DNA of 64,000 nt from Anaerovorax odorimutans (lineage in GTDB: Bacteria; Bacillota; Clostridia; Peptostreptococcales; Anaerovoracaceae), in assembly GCF_024459955.1 (NCBI RefSeq), contig NZ_JANFXK010000011.1, forward strand, positions 62,001-126,000. The letters run 5' to 3'. Position numbers and translations under genes: made by a program. The notes under the pieces were generated by a model, which ran no database searches, had not been told where the DNA came from, and was given only the letters and a program-made list of their open reading frames with translations. This document shows positions 1-7,952 of this stretch, piece after piece (the stretch's first letter is position 1; each line of letters begins with the position of its first letter).

Positions 1-900
1 ATTCGTTCCATCTAAAAACAGCTTCATCGTATTAATTTTAATGTGTTTGGTGGAGTACAGCTTTTGATAACGCCTCAGCTTGCTTATTTTCTCCGGCAGA
101 TCTTCATAGCTCCAGAATCTCACCATCCCATCATAATAAACGTTCAGCTCACCGGCCCGATCCATTTCGTAGATAGACTGAATCTGTTCATCTGCCTCAA
201 TGAATCCGTCGCACATTGCGGTTATCCCGTGAGAGCCCAGGAAATCAAAAAAAGGGGTTAAGCTTTTTGCCGTAAGGGTTTCCGGAGGACGCCAATCTAT
301 GGAGCGAAACATATTTTCCGCAAAATGCGCCCAGGCCATTTCTTTGACCCAGCCCGTAGGATTGCCCTCCCGGTCTCTCACAAAGACTTCCAGCGCGCTG
401 GGGTCAGGGGTATTGGCATCAACCTGTAGAAGTTCCAACATCTTGGAATTGAGCCAGCATAAATGCTCCCCAAAGTCCTGACAAAGGCAGGGCCTGTCGG
501 ATACTGCCGTGTCCAGCAGCTCTTTGGTCGGTCCTTTTTCGTCAAACATGGACGTGGGATAATACTCGAAATACAGAAACGGGATTTCTTCCTTGGGATG
601 CGCCTTTGCGTAAGTTTTTATAAAGCCCAGAACTTCATCTACGTTTTCCGTCCATGGAAGTTTTATGTGCCATGAACTCCTTGCTACCGCCCCGGGATGG
701 ATGTGGCTGTCTATAAACCCCGGAAGCACGGTTTTGCCTCTCAGATCGAAAACGCTGCAGTTATTTGCATTAATGGAGTTATTGTCTTTACCGATTCCAT
801 TGCCCACATAAACAATTTTTCCGTCATCGTAAGCGAGCGTATCCGCCCACAAATTTTCCTTCCTGGCCGTATATATTTTTGCATTGTTCAATATTATCAT
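1..900 (-). CDS. YtcJ-like amidohydrolase (3' end beyond window)
   Basis: The first 300 codons of an amidohydrolase-3 family metal-dependent hydrolase; the gene runs off the left edge. The start is ATG at 900, preceded by AGAGGAAA. Visible family marks are the N-terminal beta-sandwich strand (MIILNNAKIYTA), the strand that leads into the barrel (TVLPGFIDSHIHPG, with the metal-binding HxH pair) and, near the window edge, the MKLFLDGT motif typical of YtcJ proteins. Members hydrolyse C-N bonds in N-acyl or N-formyl compounds and cyclic amides; the substrate here is unknown. It follows the permease by 29 bp and very likely shares its transcript. It is a paralogue of the amidohydrolase at 2290-3993, so the two enzymes may act on related substrates or in successive steps. 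Confidence 0.85.
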   Translation of the reverse strand, partial: MIILNNAKIYTARKENLWADTLAYDDGKIVYVGNGIGKDNNSINANNCSVFDLRGKTVLPGFIDSHIHPGAVARSSWHIKLPWTENVDEVLGFIKTYAKAHPKEEIPFLYFEYYPTSMFDEKGPTKELLDTAVSDRPCLCQDFGEHLCWLNSKMLELLQVDANTPDPSALEVFVRDREGNPTGWVKEMAWAHFAENMFRSIDWRPPETLTAKSLTPFFDFLGSHGITAMCDGFIEADEQIQSIYEMDRAGELNVYYDGMVRFWSYEDLPEKISKLRRYQKLYSTKHIKINTMKLFLDGTN

Positions 901-929
901 AGTTTCCTCTTTTTAATCGGCAGTAACGT

Positions 930-2288
930 TTACAGATCCATTTCCGGCGGCAATTCCTTGAATCCTTTGGTCTTGATTGCCAGGAATATAACGCCTACTG
1001 CCAGCCATGAAAAGCCAACGATCTTTCCAGCCACCGGCAAACTGATCCATAAGTATGCACAAAATGCTGCTGCGATCGCAGGAAGAATCACATATTTCCA
1101 AACCGCTGCGCCGCCCCTTTGCCTGTCGCGAACCCAGAATCTTGCGATTACCGAAATGTTTGTAAGAATAAATCCTGTAAGAGCTCCGAAGCTTACCAGG
1201 GACATGGCATTGGTCAAACTATCCTGGAAAATCAAAGCAGTCAGGCCGATTGCCGCCGATAGCAGAATGTTTCTAGAAGGTGTCTTGAACTTAGGATGTA
1301 CATAACCAAAGAACTTCTTAGGAATAAATCCGTCGCGGCCCATTCCCAAGAGGATTCTTGCTGTAGCTCCCTGTCCTGCTATGCAGCATCCGATCGAAGC
1401 CAGAATGTTGAAGATTACGAAAACCTTGTTCATCCAGGCCATGCCGATCACAACATAGTATTCGTAAGTAGCCGTATCGGGATCCGACATGGTTGTAATC
1501 GCATCGGGCCATGCGCAGTTCATCAGATAGGCTACGAGGAAGAATTCAATTGCCGCGCCGATGCATACAATTACCACAGCCCGGGGCATGTTCTTTTCCG
1601 GGTTAACCGTTTCCTCCGAATAAGTCGTTACTGAGTCAAATCCGACAAATACCATTGCCAGAATTCCTGCGCCCGTCATGGTCGTACTCAGATCAAAGGT
1701 TGAAGGGTCATAGATCGCTTTTCCTGAAAATAAGGTCCCGGCTCCGCCTCCCTCACAGATAAACCAGATGGTTCCCGCCAGCGTCGCCAGCACTGCGATG
1801 ATGGGTACTACAACATTGATATTATTCAGGAATGCCGCAACGCCTACCCCTATGTAGTTACAAACCGCAACAAATACTACTGCTGCGATAATCAGCACCC
1901 AGGTGGGGATAGCAGGTATCATGGCATTTGTGTAAAGAGCGATTCCCAGATAGCAGGTCATGGGCAGCAGGAAATAATCCAGCATAATCGTCCAGCCCGC
2001 TAAAAAACCGATCCTGGGCCCCAGGGACTTACTGGTGTAGCTGTACACTGATCCTGCTACTGGGTATTTTCTGCACATCTTGGCGTAGCTCAATGAGGTC
2101 AGCGTCATGGCTATACCCGCAATGATAATTGCCAGCGGGAAGTGACCGCCCGAAAGCTGGTTGATGATTCCAAAATACATGAATACGCATGCGGGACAAA
2201 GGTAAGCAAGTCCCTGGCATACGAGCGTCGGCAGCTTTAAAACACGTCTCAGTTCCTGAGTTTCAGCCGCTGCTTTTCTTTCTTCCAT
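930..2288 (-). CDS. APC-superfamily permease (PuuP-like)
   Basis: A 452-residue integral membrane transporter of the amino acid-polyamine-organocation superfamily with about 12 hydrophobic segments. The segment after TM2 (YAKMCRKYPVAGSVYSYT) and the following GFLAGWTIMLDYFLLP resemble the putrescine importer PuuP branch; the substrate cannot be read from sequence. I chose ATG 2288 because AAGGAGG sits 8 nt upstream, inside the last codons of the preceding amidohydrolase; longer in-frame starts lie within that gene. Only one base separates the upstream stop (2290) from this start, implying translational coupling. It probably imports the substrate of the two flanking amidohydrolases, or exchanges substrate for product. 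Confidence 0.85.
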   Translation of the reverse strand: MEERKAAAETQELRRVLKLPTLVCQGLAYLCPACVFMYFGIINQLSGGHFPLAIIIAGIAMTLTSLSYAKMCRKYPVAGSVYSYTSKSLGPRIGFLAGWTIMLDYFLLPMTCYLGIALYTNAMIPAIPTWVLIIAAVVFVAVCNYIGVGVAAFLNNINVVVPIIAVLATLAGTIWFICEGGGAGTLFSGKAIYDPSTFDLSTTMTGAGILAMVFVGFDSVTTYSEETVNPEKNMPRAVVIVCIGAAIEFFLVAYLMNCAWPDAITTMSDPDTATYEYYVVIGMAWMNKVFVIFNILASIGCCIAGQGATARILLGMGRDGFIPKKFFGYVHPKFKTPSRNILLSAAIGLTALIFQDSLTNAMSLVSFGALTGFILTNISVIARFWVRDRQRGGAAVWKYVILPAIAAAFCAYLWISLPVAGKIVGFSWLAVGVIFLAIKTKGFKELPPEMDL

Positions 2289-2289
2289 T

Positions 2290-3993
2290 TCACTTTCCTC
2301 CTTTTTCATTCTCATAAACGACTTTCCCTTTAAAAATCGTTTTAGCGACCTTGATGGCGTATATTTCGTCAATCGACGTTTTTTCTATATTCGAATCGAG
2401 AATTGCAAATTCCGCGGACTTGCCCACCTCTATGCTTCCGGTTACATCCTCCAGATTCATCTGATAGGCTCCGTTTATGCTCAACGACTGTACCGCTTCT
2501 TCCAGAGCCGCCGGCTTTTCATCGCCGAGGACTTTTCCTTTGAACTGCCGGTAGTCAGGGGCGTCAGGGAATACGCTCCTGGTCATCGCGCATTGAATTT
2601 CATGCATGGTATCAGGCGGCGGAGTTACAGGAAAATCCGTGCCAAAAGCAACCGTTATATCATTGTCGAGAAACGTTCTGTAAGGATATGCCTGAAGGGA
2701 GCGCTTTTCACCGATGAGATCAAACATACTTTTAATATCCGAATCGTAAACCATCCACCTTGGCTGACAGTTGCCGATTATATTCTGCTGACCCATAAGC
2801 CTTACGTCTTCCGGCTTAATCAGCATCAAGTGCGCGACTACGTTTCTTCCGGTACGGCCGGCCGCATCCTGTCCGGCTGCTATACATTTAACGCTCTGCT
2901 TCACGGATAAATCGCCCATGGCGTGGATATGAAGGTCCATCCCTGCTTCCATTGTTTTTCTGACAGCCTCCGTCAGCTTATCGTCTTTCCAGAATAAGGG
3001 ACCGTTATAGTCTTCCGGCAGATCGTTCACCTTCAAAAATTCTTCACAGTAGGGTTCACACATCGCGAAAGTGCCTTCGGCAAAAGTTTTTATGGTTTCT
3101 ATCTTAAAGAGATCGTCTACGTCATCCTGGCCTTTGCGTTCAATATATGCGGCCAGATCCGCATCGGAGTTTCCCGGTTCAAGGAAGTACACGCCTCTTG
3201 CTCTTATGGTGAGCCTTCCCTCCTCTGCCAGCTGTTTGTAGGCTTCTCTGGCATTGTCGCTGTGCCAGCAGTCCTGGATCAGCGTCACTCCGTATTTATT
3301 GGCGTACTCCCTCTGATAATACAGCAGGGAATCTTTATACTGCTCCACCGTGTAGTCGTATCCCGGTACCCCTTCCTTAACCAGAGACATGGCTTCGGCT
3401 TCTTTGAAGATGCCGTTCGGATATCCGCTTTCTTCCCTCCAAAATGCTCCTGTTTTAACGTCAGGGGTGTTTTCATCAATGCCGGCTGCTTCCAGCGCTT
3501 TGGTGTTGACCCATAATGTATGCTGGGAGAAGGCTTCCAGTACCACTGGACGGTCATTGCAGATTTTGTCTATATCGTGTCTGTTGGGATACCGGCCTTT
3601 GTTAAAATTGGCTTCCACCCATCCGGTACCCCGGATCATTTCATTGTCAGGATGTTCATCAACAAACTTCTTCAATCGGTCAAGATACTTGCGGATAATA
3701 TCCTCATCTGTTTCATCTTCCTGAATGTAGATCCCAAACAAATCGCAGCCTGCGTAGGCGCTGGCAGAATAGGACGCATGGCAATGGGCGTCGCAAAGTC
3801 CTGGCAAAACGGTATTTCCGCCGCAATCAATGATTTGGGTCTCATCCCCGATATATTCCTTCGTCTCTGCCTCGCTGCCAATTGCGGCTATTACGCCCTC
3901 CGCAACAGCAACTGTTTCAGCTTTTGTTCTCTTGCCGTCCGTCCCTATCGAATAAACACTGGCGTTTTTAAGCAATAAATCCGCTTTTTTCAT
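2290..3993 (-). CDS. YtcJ-like amidohydrolase
   Basis: A complete 567-residue amidohydrolase-3 family enzyme, the usual length for YtcJ-type proteins. It has the N-terminal strand of the small beta domain, the metal-binding HxH at about residues 70-72 (LCDAHCHAS), HIHAMGD in the second half (a family-typical metal ligand region) and AFGTDFPVTPP near the C-terminus. The family includes N-substituted formamide deformylase and other amide-bond hydrolases, so the likely reaction is hydrolysis of an N-acylated or cyclic amide; the real substrate is not deducible. The start has AGGAGGAGCC directly upstream. It is the first gene of a minus-strand operon with the permease and the second amidohydrolase. 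Confidence 0.85.
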   Translation of the reverse strand: MKKADLLLKNASVYSIGTDGKRTKAETVAVAEGVIAAIGSEAETKEYIGDETQIIDCGGNTVLPGLCDAHCHASYSASAYAGCDLFGIYIQEDETDEDIIRKYLDRLKKFVDEHPDNEMIRGTGWVEANFNKGRYPNRHDIDKICNDRPVVLEAFSQHTLWVNTKALEAAGIDENTPDVKTGAFWREESGYPNGIFKEAEAMSLVKEGVPGYDYTVEQYKDSLLYYQREYANKYGVTLIQDCWHSDNAREAYKQLAEEGRLTIRARGVYFLEPGNSDADLAAYIERKGQDDVDDLFKIETIKTFAEGTFAMCEPYCEEFLKVNDLPEDYNGPLFWKDDKLTEAVRKTMEAGMDLHIHAMGDLSVKQSVKCIAAGQDAAGRTGRNVVAHLMLIKPEDVRLMGQQNIIGNCQPRWMVYDSDIKSMFDLIGEKRSLQAYPYRTFLDNDITVAFGTDFPVTPPPDTMHEIQCAMTRSVFPDAPDYRQFKGKVLGDEKPAALEEAVQSLSINGAYQMNLEDVTGSIEVGKSAEFAILDSNIEKTSIDEIYAIKVAKTIFKGKVVYENEKGGK

Positions 3994-4142
3994 GGCTCCT
4001 CCTATATTTCAAAATGATTTTGATTCACATCAGCGATTATTTATAGCATAAATCATTTTCAGAAAATTCCAACTCCATTTTTTGTGTATTTTCGCTTTTA
4101 TTTAACATGAATTTTATCCTATTCAGTTAAAAATCACGTTAT

Positions 4143-4186
4143 AAAAAGAGGGAAATAGTCAATATATCTGCTATTTCCCTCTTTTC
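4143..4186 (-). terminator. Intrinsic terminator after the AraC gene
   Basis: Arms AAAAAGAGGGAAATAG (4143-4158) and CTATTTCCCTCTTTT pair around a 12-nt loop, and the minus strand ends in a T run. It lies 13 bp past the stop of the AraC gene and separates it from the amidohydrolase operon. The rest of 3994-4142 is AT-rich and probably holds the operon promoter: on the minus strand TTGGAA is followed 16 nt later by TATGCT. Confidence 0.85.
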
Positions 4187-4198
4187 CTTTGTATTATA

Positions 4199-5155
4199 TT
4201 ATTTTTTTAAAAACAATTTTCTGTTATGAATTTTTACTGCGATGTCTCTTATTTCTTCACTGATGTTTTCCAGCTCCAGGTATTCGATATCATCCTTTAT
4301 TTCAAATTTATATTTCTCTCTGAATTGCCGCGGCGTACATTTATACCACATTCGGAATGCCGAATAATATAATTTCGCATCTGAAAATCCGCACTTGTCC
4401 GCTATCGCCGCTATACTGTCATTTGTAGTAAGCAGCAGCTTTTCCGAATAGTTTGCCCGGTTATAGGAAATGATCTTTTTAAAGCTGATCCCGCTTTTCC
4501 TGATAAACTCGGAAATATAGGATTCCGTCAAATGAAAATGTTCCGCCATGTCCGACAGCGTCAGCGGTTCATCGACATGATCCCACATGTATGTAATCAT
4601 TGCCCGATACCTGGCTAAATATGAATTGCTGAACTTTTTTCCCGGCACCCAGAAATACACGATATCGAAATTTTCTACCATCATCTTAACGATCTTATCT
4701 GCGGCATTATTGATGATTTCAACAGATGCGCTGCGGAAGTCCTCAAATCCGCCGAGATAGTCCAGCAGGCCGATCAGCAGGCTCTGCACTTCTAAATGAG
4801 CCGCCGTAGGGTACGCTGTAGTCGTTTCCTCCAATGCCTCGCATACGAACATATAGTTCTTTGTCATTGGATATTTATCGTGGAATGGCGGCATATTGAT
4901 AAAAAAGGACACACAAACGCTGTCCTTTCCATCTACAAGGTAATATGCGTCCCTGTCAACGGATATAAATTCACCTTCGTGCAAAGTGAACTCTTCGTAT
5001 GAATAGGAAAAGCGTATGTTTCCTTTAACGCACATTATGAATTCTATTACATTTTCATGCAGCTGGGTAGAAAGGGACCTTGCGGAATAGATACTTATTC
5101 CAAAGGGCGTGCCTTCTATCCAGTCGATTTTTTTCGTCTGCAAATTCGTGTTCAT
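4199..5155 (-). CDS. AraC-family transcriptional regulator
   Basis: A 318-residue regulator. The first ~150 residues look like a cupin-type sensing domain (SVCVSFFINMP, acidic and aromatic beta strands). The C-terminal ~100 residues carry the paired AraC helix-turn-helix: PLTLSDMAEHFHLTESYIS for the first, then SIAAIADKCGFSDAKLYYSAF and the family signature KCTPRQFREKY. It starts 26 bp after the DUF169 gene and probably shares its transcript. Lying immediately upstream of the amidohydrolase/permease operon in the same orientation, it is the natural candidate regulator of that operon; the ligand is unknown. The ribosome site is weak and distant, so ATG 5155 is less certain than the family call. 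Confidence 0.85.
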   Translation of the reverse strand: MNTNLQTKKIDWIEGTPFGISIYSARSLSTQLHENVIEFIMCVKGNIRFSYSYEEFTLHEGEFISVDRDAYYLVDGKDSVCVSFFINMPPFHDKYPMTKNYMFVCEALEETTTAYPTAAHLEVQSLLIGLLDYLGGFEDFRSASVEIINNAADKIVKMMVENFDIVYFWVPGKKFSNSYLARYRAMITYMWDHVDEPLTLSDMAEHFHLTESYISEFIRKSGISFKKIISYNRANYSEKLLLTTNDSIAAIADKCGFSDAKLYYSAFRMWYKCTPRQFREKYKFEIKDDIEYLELENISEEIRDIAVKIHNRKLFLKK

Positions 5156-5181
5156 TGATCTGCGCTTTGAATTCCTTCCCG

Positions 5182-5898
5182 TTATATTCTTTTTGCAATC
5201 AGCTGCCAGGTTTTCTTCGACAGGAAGCTGTCATCGGCTTTCCTCTCCATCTCCAGATATCTCCGGTATGGAATGCTGAATGATAAAATATCTTTGTCAA
5301 TGCATTTACGCGCCGACGGATCGGTCAGCCCTATCATGCAAATGTTATTATCCAGTTCTGAATCCGCCATCGTGTACAGCAGTGACTGCGCGCATCCGGC
5401 TCCAAATTTTATCCGCACGCTGTCTTGCTCCGCCTGATCATAGTTGGCAAGGGTCACCAAACCGGAAAGCTGGTCCGCATTGACAAGGAAAACCACGGAC
5501 TGCACATCGTCGTTTTTGGTGATGCGGCTTACCGGCTTTAGCACAAGATACTCCTTGGGGCTGATTTCAGGCAGCTGCTCAATATAGGACAACGCCAAGT
5601 CCGGCGATTCTTTATAAAACTCGCCCTCCTTTGAGCCTTTTCCTCCTACGGACAGGAAATATTCTATTGTTCCGGGTTCAAACGGTTTAAATCCTACGCC
5701 TGCTTTTCCGCCCGGACAGCCTGTCGTCTTTTCGCTCAGGGCCGCCGTTTTGCCTTTGGCCGCTTCGTTCAGCAAAGCAATTACGCAGCCCCACGTGCCT
5801 TCTTTAAATTGAAGCGCGCCTTGCGGGCAGGCATCTGTCTTGATTACTGCGACTGGTTCGGTCGATAGTTTTATGTATTGGGCGATTTTGCTTTTCAT
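5182..5898 (-). CDS. DUF169 family protein
   Basis: A 238-residue protein of the DUF169/COG2043 family, common in anaerobes and archaea but without an established biochemical role. Family marks visible here are the N-terminal STEPVAVIKT segment, a Cys-rich middle (GTWGCVIALL, then TTGCPGGKAGVGF) and the C-terminal GAGCAQSLLYT region. The conserved cysteines could bind a metal or cofactor, which is inference. A strong AAAGGAGG sits before ATG 5898. It is followed after 26 bp by the AraC regulator. Its upstream leader is where the AT-rich island begins, and the left copy of the 14-bp direct repeat (5947-5960) may provide part of its promoter. Confidence 0.8.
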   Translation of the reverse strand: MKSKIAQYIKLSTEPVAVIKTDACPQGALQFKEGTWGCVIALLNEAAKGKTAALSEKTTGCPGGKAGVGFKPFEPGTIEYFLSVGGKGSKEGEFYKESPDLALSYIEQLPEISPKEYLVLKPVSRITKNDDVQSVVFLVNADQLSGLVTLANYDQAEQDSVRIKFGAGCAQSLLYTMADSELDNNICMIGLTDPSARKCIDKDILSFSIPYRRYLEMERKADDSFLSKKTWQLIAKRI

Positions 5899-5946
5899 TT
5901 TGGGGCCTCCTTTGGTTCTTTTCCCGGCTAAATATAATTCAAGCCT

Positions 5947-5960
5947 TTGATTTCAATTTA
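5947..5960. repeat. 14-bp direct repeat, left copy (island boundary)
   Basis: TTGATTTCAATTTA here is repeated exactly and in the same orientation at 11833-11846. The two copies bracket the AT-rich defence-like genes, and the right copy lies within the last codons of rlmD. This looks like a duplicated attachment or target site, although no integrase is present between the copies. Confidence 0.5.
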
Positions 5961-5997
5961 ATAGTTTTCCAACCCATCCTATAGTTCGCCTAATTAT

Positions 5998-6720
5998 TTA
6001 CATTGCTTGTCTGTCTCGATCAAACTGTTTTGAATAATAGACTGTGAATCGATTCTTGCTATTACTATATTTGTTTTGGATATTTGCAACAGCTCTTTTA
6101 TTGAGGTCATCATAAGTAAAATAATAGATATCCTTATGCTGTTGATGCTCTATCAGGCGCTTTTCCGTAATACCAATTAATAAAGGCTTATCAAATATCT
6201 TTTTGTAAGTAAGCAGTTGGCTAGTGGGATCCTTTCTTCCCATTTTAACCTCAAATATAACAGCTTTTTTAGATCGTTTATCTTTTGCCAAAATATCTAA
6301 GCGATAATTATCTATTTGGGCCTCACGCTTTATAAATTCAAATTCCGGAAAAATATCTTCAAACCCTTGCTCAATCATAATGACATAATCTGACTCTTTG
6401 CGAGGATGATCATCCTGGGCAATGTAAGCTGCCTCCGCAAATACATCCATCAGCATGCCTATAGTAGAGCCTCCAAATTTACCGCGCAACTCATTTAGTG
6501 CTGAAAAAAACAACTTGTTTACAAAAGGGCTATCCCATCTCTGATGGTTCTTTCCATATACATATAAATCCTCTATGGTTTTAGCAGCTTTCATATTGCG
6601 TATTACATTATTGATTTGAAAATCAATTCCAAATTCTTCCCATATATCCATGTCTTTATTTTCTGCTTTTGACGTTATATAACCTGTAATTGTATTATTC
6701 AATACTGACCAATCATACAT
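5998..6720 (-). CDS. PD-(D/E)XK nuclease-like protein
   Basis: A 240-residue protein whose C-terminal half has a PD-(D/E)XK nuclease core: NYRLDILAKD supplies the catalytic Asp and KKAVIFEVKMG the E-x-K motif, followed by a helix (TSQLLTYKKIF) and a strand (PLLIGITEK) as in the fold. The N-terminal ~110 residues are helical and not recognised. The active residues appear intact, so a DNA or RNA nuclease is plausible. A GGAG site precedes ATG 6720. It is the last gene of an AT-rich four-gene run (STAND NTPase, RhuM, small ORF, this gene). Base composition is much more AT-rich than in the flanking housekeeping genes, which suggests transfer. A role in phage defence is inferred from the neighbours only. 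Confidence 0.7.
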   Translation of the reverse strand: MYDWSVLNNTITGYITSKAENKDMDIWEEFGIDFQINNVIRNMKAAKTIEDLYVYGKNHQRWDSPFVNKLFFSALNELRGKFGGSTIGMLMDVFAEAAYIAQDDHPRKESDYVIMIEQGFEDIFPEFEFIKREAQIDNYRLDILAKDKRSKKAVIFEVKMGRKDPTSQLLTYKKIFDKPLLIGITEKRLIEHQQHKDIYYFTYDDLNKRAVANIQNKYSNSKNRFTVYYSKQFDRDRQAM

Positions 6721-6722
6721 AC

Positions 6723-6872
6723 CTAATTACTCCATATTCTATATATCTGAGTAAATGATTCTGCCCTTCTCTTCATATTTATTTTATCATAAATTCCATC
6801 AAAGGATGGCAAGTTCCAATTCAAGGGCAATCTATTATTCTCATCTGTTTTTAATCTTCTGTAATCCTCCAT
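6723..6872 (-). CDS. Small 49-residue ORF, unknown
   Basis: An open frame of 49 codons begins at ATG 6872, 33 bp after the RhuM stop, and ends 3 bp before the nuclease start. The ribosome site of the nuclease gene (GGAG) lies in its last codons. The predicted peptide begins MEDYRRLKTDE, is charged and ends in YRIWSN; I recognise no family. Against it: no clear ribosome site precedes its ATG. For it: the spacing makes the four-gene operon contiguous, and no stop interrupts the frame in this AT-rich stretch. It could also be a fragment of a decayed gene. Confidence 0.35.
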   Translation of the reverse strand: MEDYRRLKTDENNRLPLNWNLPSFDGIYDKINMKRRAESFTQIYRIWSN

Positions 6873-6904
6873 TATTTACATAAGTATACTTTTGGAGTTA
6901 ATTC

Positions 6905-7921
6905 TTACCCCTTTTTCTTTATTGTGCTATGGATGTTTTTAATGCTTTCCAAATATTCTTCTTCAACCGGGGACAAGTTCTGTACCTGATATTTCCTATA
7001 TTCTTCTGTTGCTTTCTCAATTGCTTTAGCATGACTAATCGTTCCAGCTCCCTGTAGCACCTTTTCGCCTGTGGTTTTTAAAACATTATCCAGATGCTCC
7101 ACATAATCTGCCATATACATAGGATTATGACGCATAGCCTGAATTTCCGCAAAATCAAAGTAACCTGATACGATATTATTTAGAATTTTTAATTCTTCAT
7201 CATCAAGATAATTCTTTGCAATACTTATATCTTTTAATACAGGAAAATCACCAGAAAAACTTTTTAATCCCATAAATGGCTGACCTGCATCCGCACGCTC
7301 GTATATAACTTCCGCTGCCGTATGTCCATGTGCTGCATAGTGTAATTTGTTTTGTACCATTTTAAAAAATGCAATAGATTCACTGCTCTTGGGATCATAA
7401 TCAACACTTGTTGCATACAAATCAAGCACTTGACGATACATAACCTTTTCAGATGAACGAATATCTCGTATGCGGTCTAATAACTCTTTCCAATAGTTTC
7501 CACCTCCCAGTTCTTTTAACCTTTCATCGTCCATCGTAAAGCCTTTTATCATATACTCTTTTAGGCGTTCGGTAGCCCATCGACGAAAATTTGTGGCGAT
7601 TTTAGATTTTATTCTATATCCAAGAGATATAATCATATCCAGATTATAGTGTATTGTATTATAGCTTTTTCCGTCAGCTGCAGTTGTTCGGAATTTCCGA
7701 ACAACTGATTTTTCATCTAACTCTTCCTCTTCAAAAATATGCTTAATATGCTCACTGATATTAGATTTACTAGTTTGGTAAAGTTCACATAATTGTGCCT
7801 GCGTAAGCCAAACCGTCTCATCTTCTAATTTAACATCAATTTTGGTATGTCCATCTTCCATTTGATATATGATAATTTCGCTATCTGTAATATTTAAATT
7901 ATCTTTGCCTTTCTTTGCCAC
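6905..7921 (-). CDS. rhuM: RhuM family protein
   Basis: A 338-residue RhuM (virulence protein RhuM) family member. The N-terminal half carries the family hallmark: TVWLTQAQLCELYQTSKSNI (helix-turn-helix-like), then VVRKFRTTAADGKSYNTIHY and NLDMIISLGYRIKS. The C-terminal half has the conserved AFFKMVQNKLHYAAHGHTA segment. The start is GTG 7921 with AAAGGAA upstream. The biochemical function is unestablished; homologues are often found inside or next to restriction-modification and other defence loci. It is the second gene of the island, 31 bp after the STAND NTPase. It may regulate the system or act as an accessory factor (inference). Confidence 0.85.
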   Translation of the reverse strand: MAKKGKDNLNITDSEIIIYQMEDGHTKIDVKLEDETVWLTQAQLCELYQTSKSNISEHIKHIFEEEELDEKSVVRKFRTTAADGKSYNTIHYNLDMIISLGYRIKSKIATNFRRWATERLKEYMIKGFTMDDERLKELGGGNYWKELLDRIRDIRSSEKVMYRQVLDLYATSVDYDPKSSESIAFFKMVQNKLHYAAHGHTAAEVIYERADAGQPFMGLKSFSGDFPVLKDISIAKNYLDDEELKILNNIVSGYFDFAEIQAMRHNPMYMADYVEHLDNVLKTTGEKVLQGAGTISHAKAIEKATEEYRKYQVQNLSPVEEEYLESIKNIHSTIKKKG

Positions 7922-7952
7922 TCGATTTCCTTTCTGCTTTTGTATTTATAAA

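Noticed and set aside
697-1305. 202-codon plus-strand frame
   Set aside because: It is the antisense of the amidohydrolase and permease genes, which have family motifs and ribosome sites.
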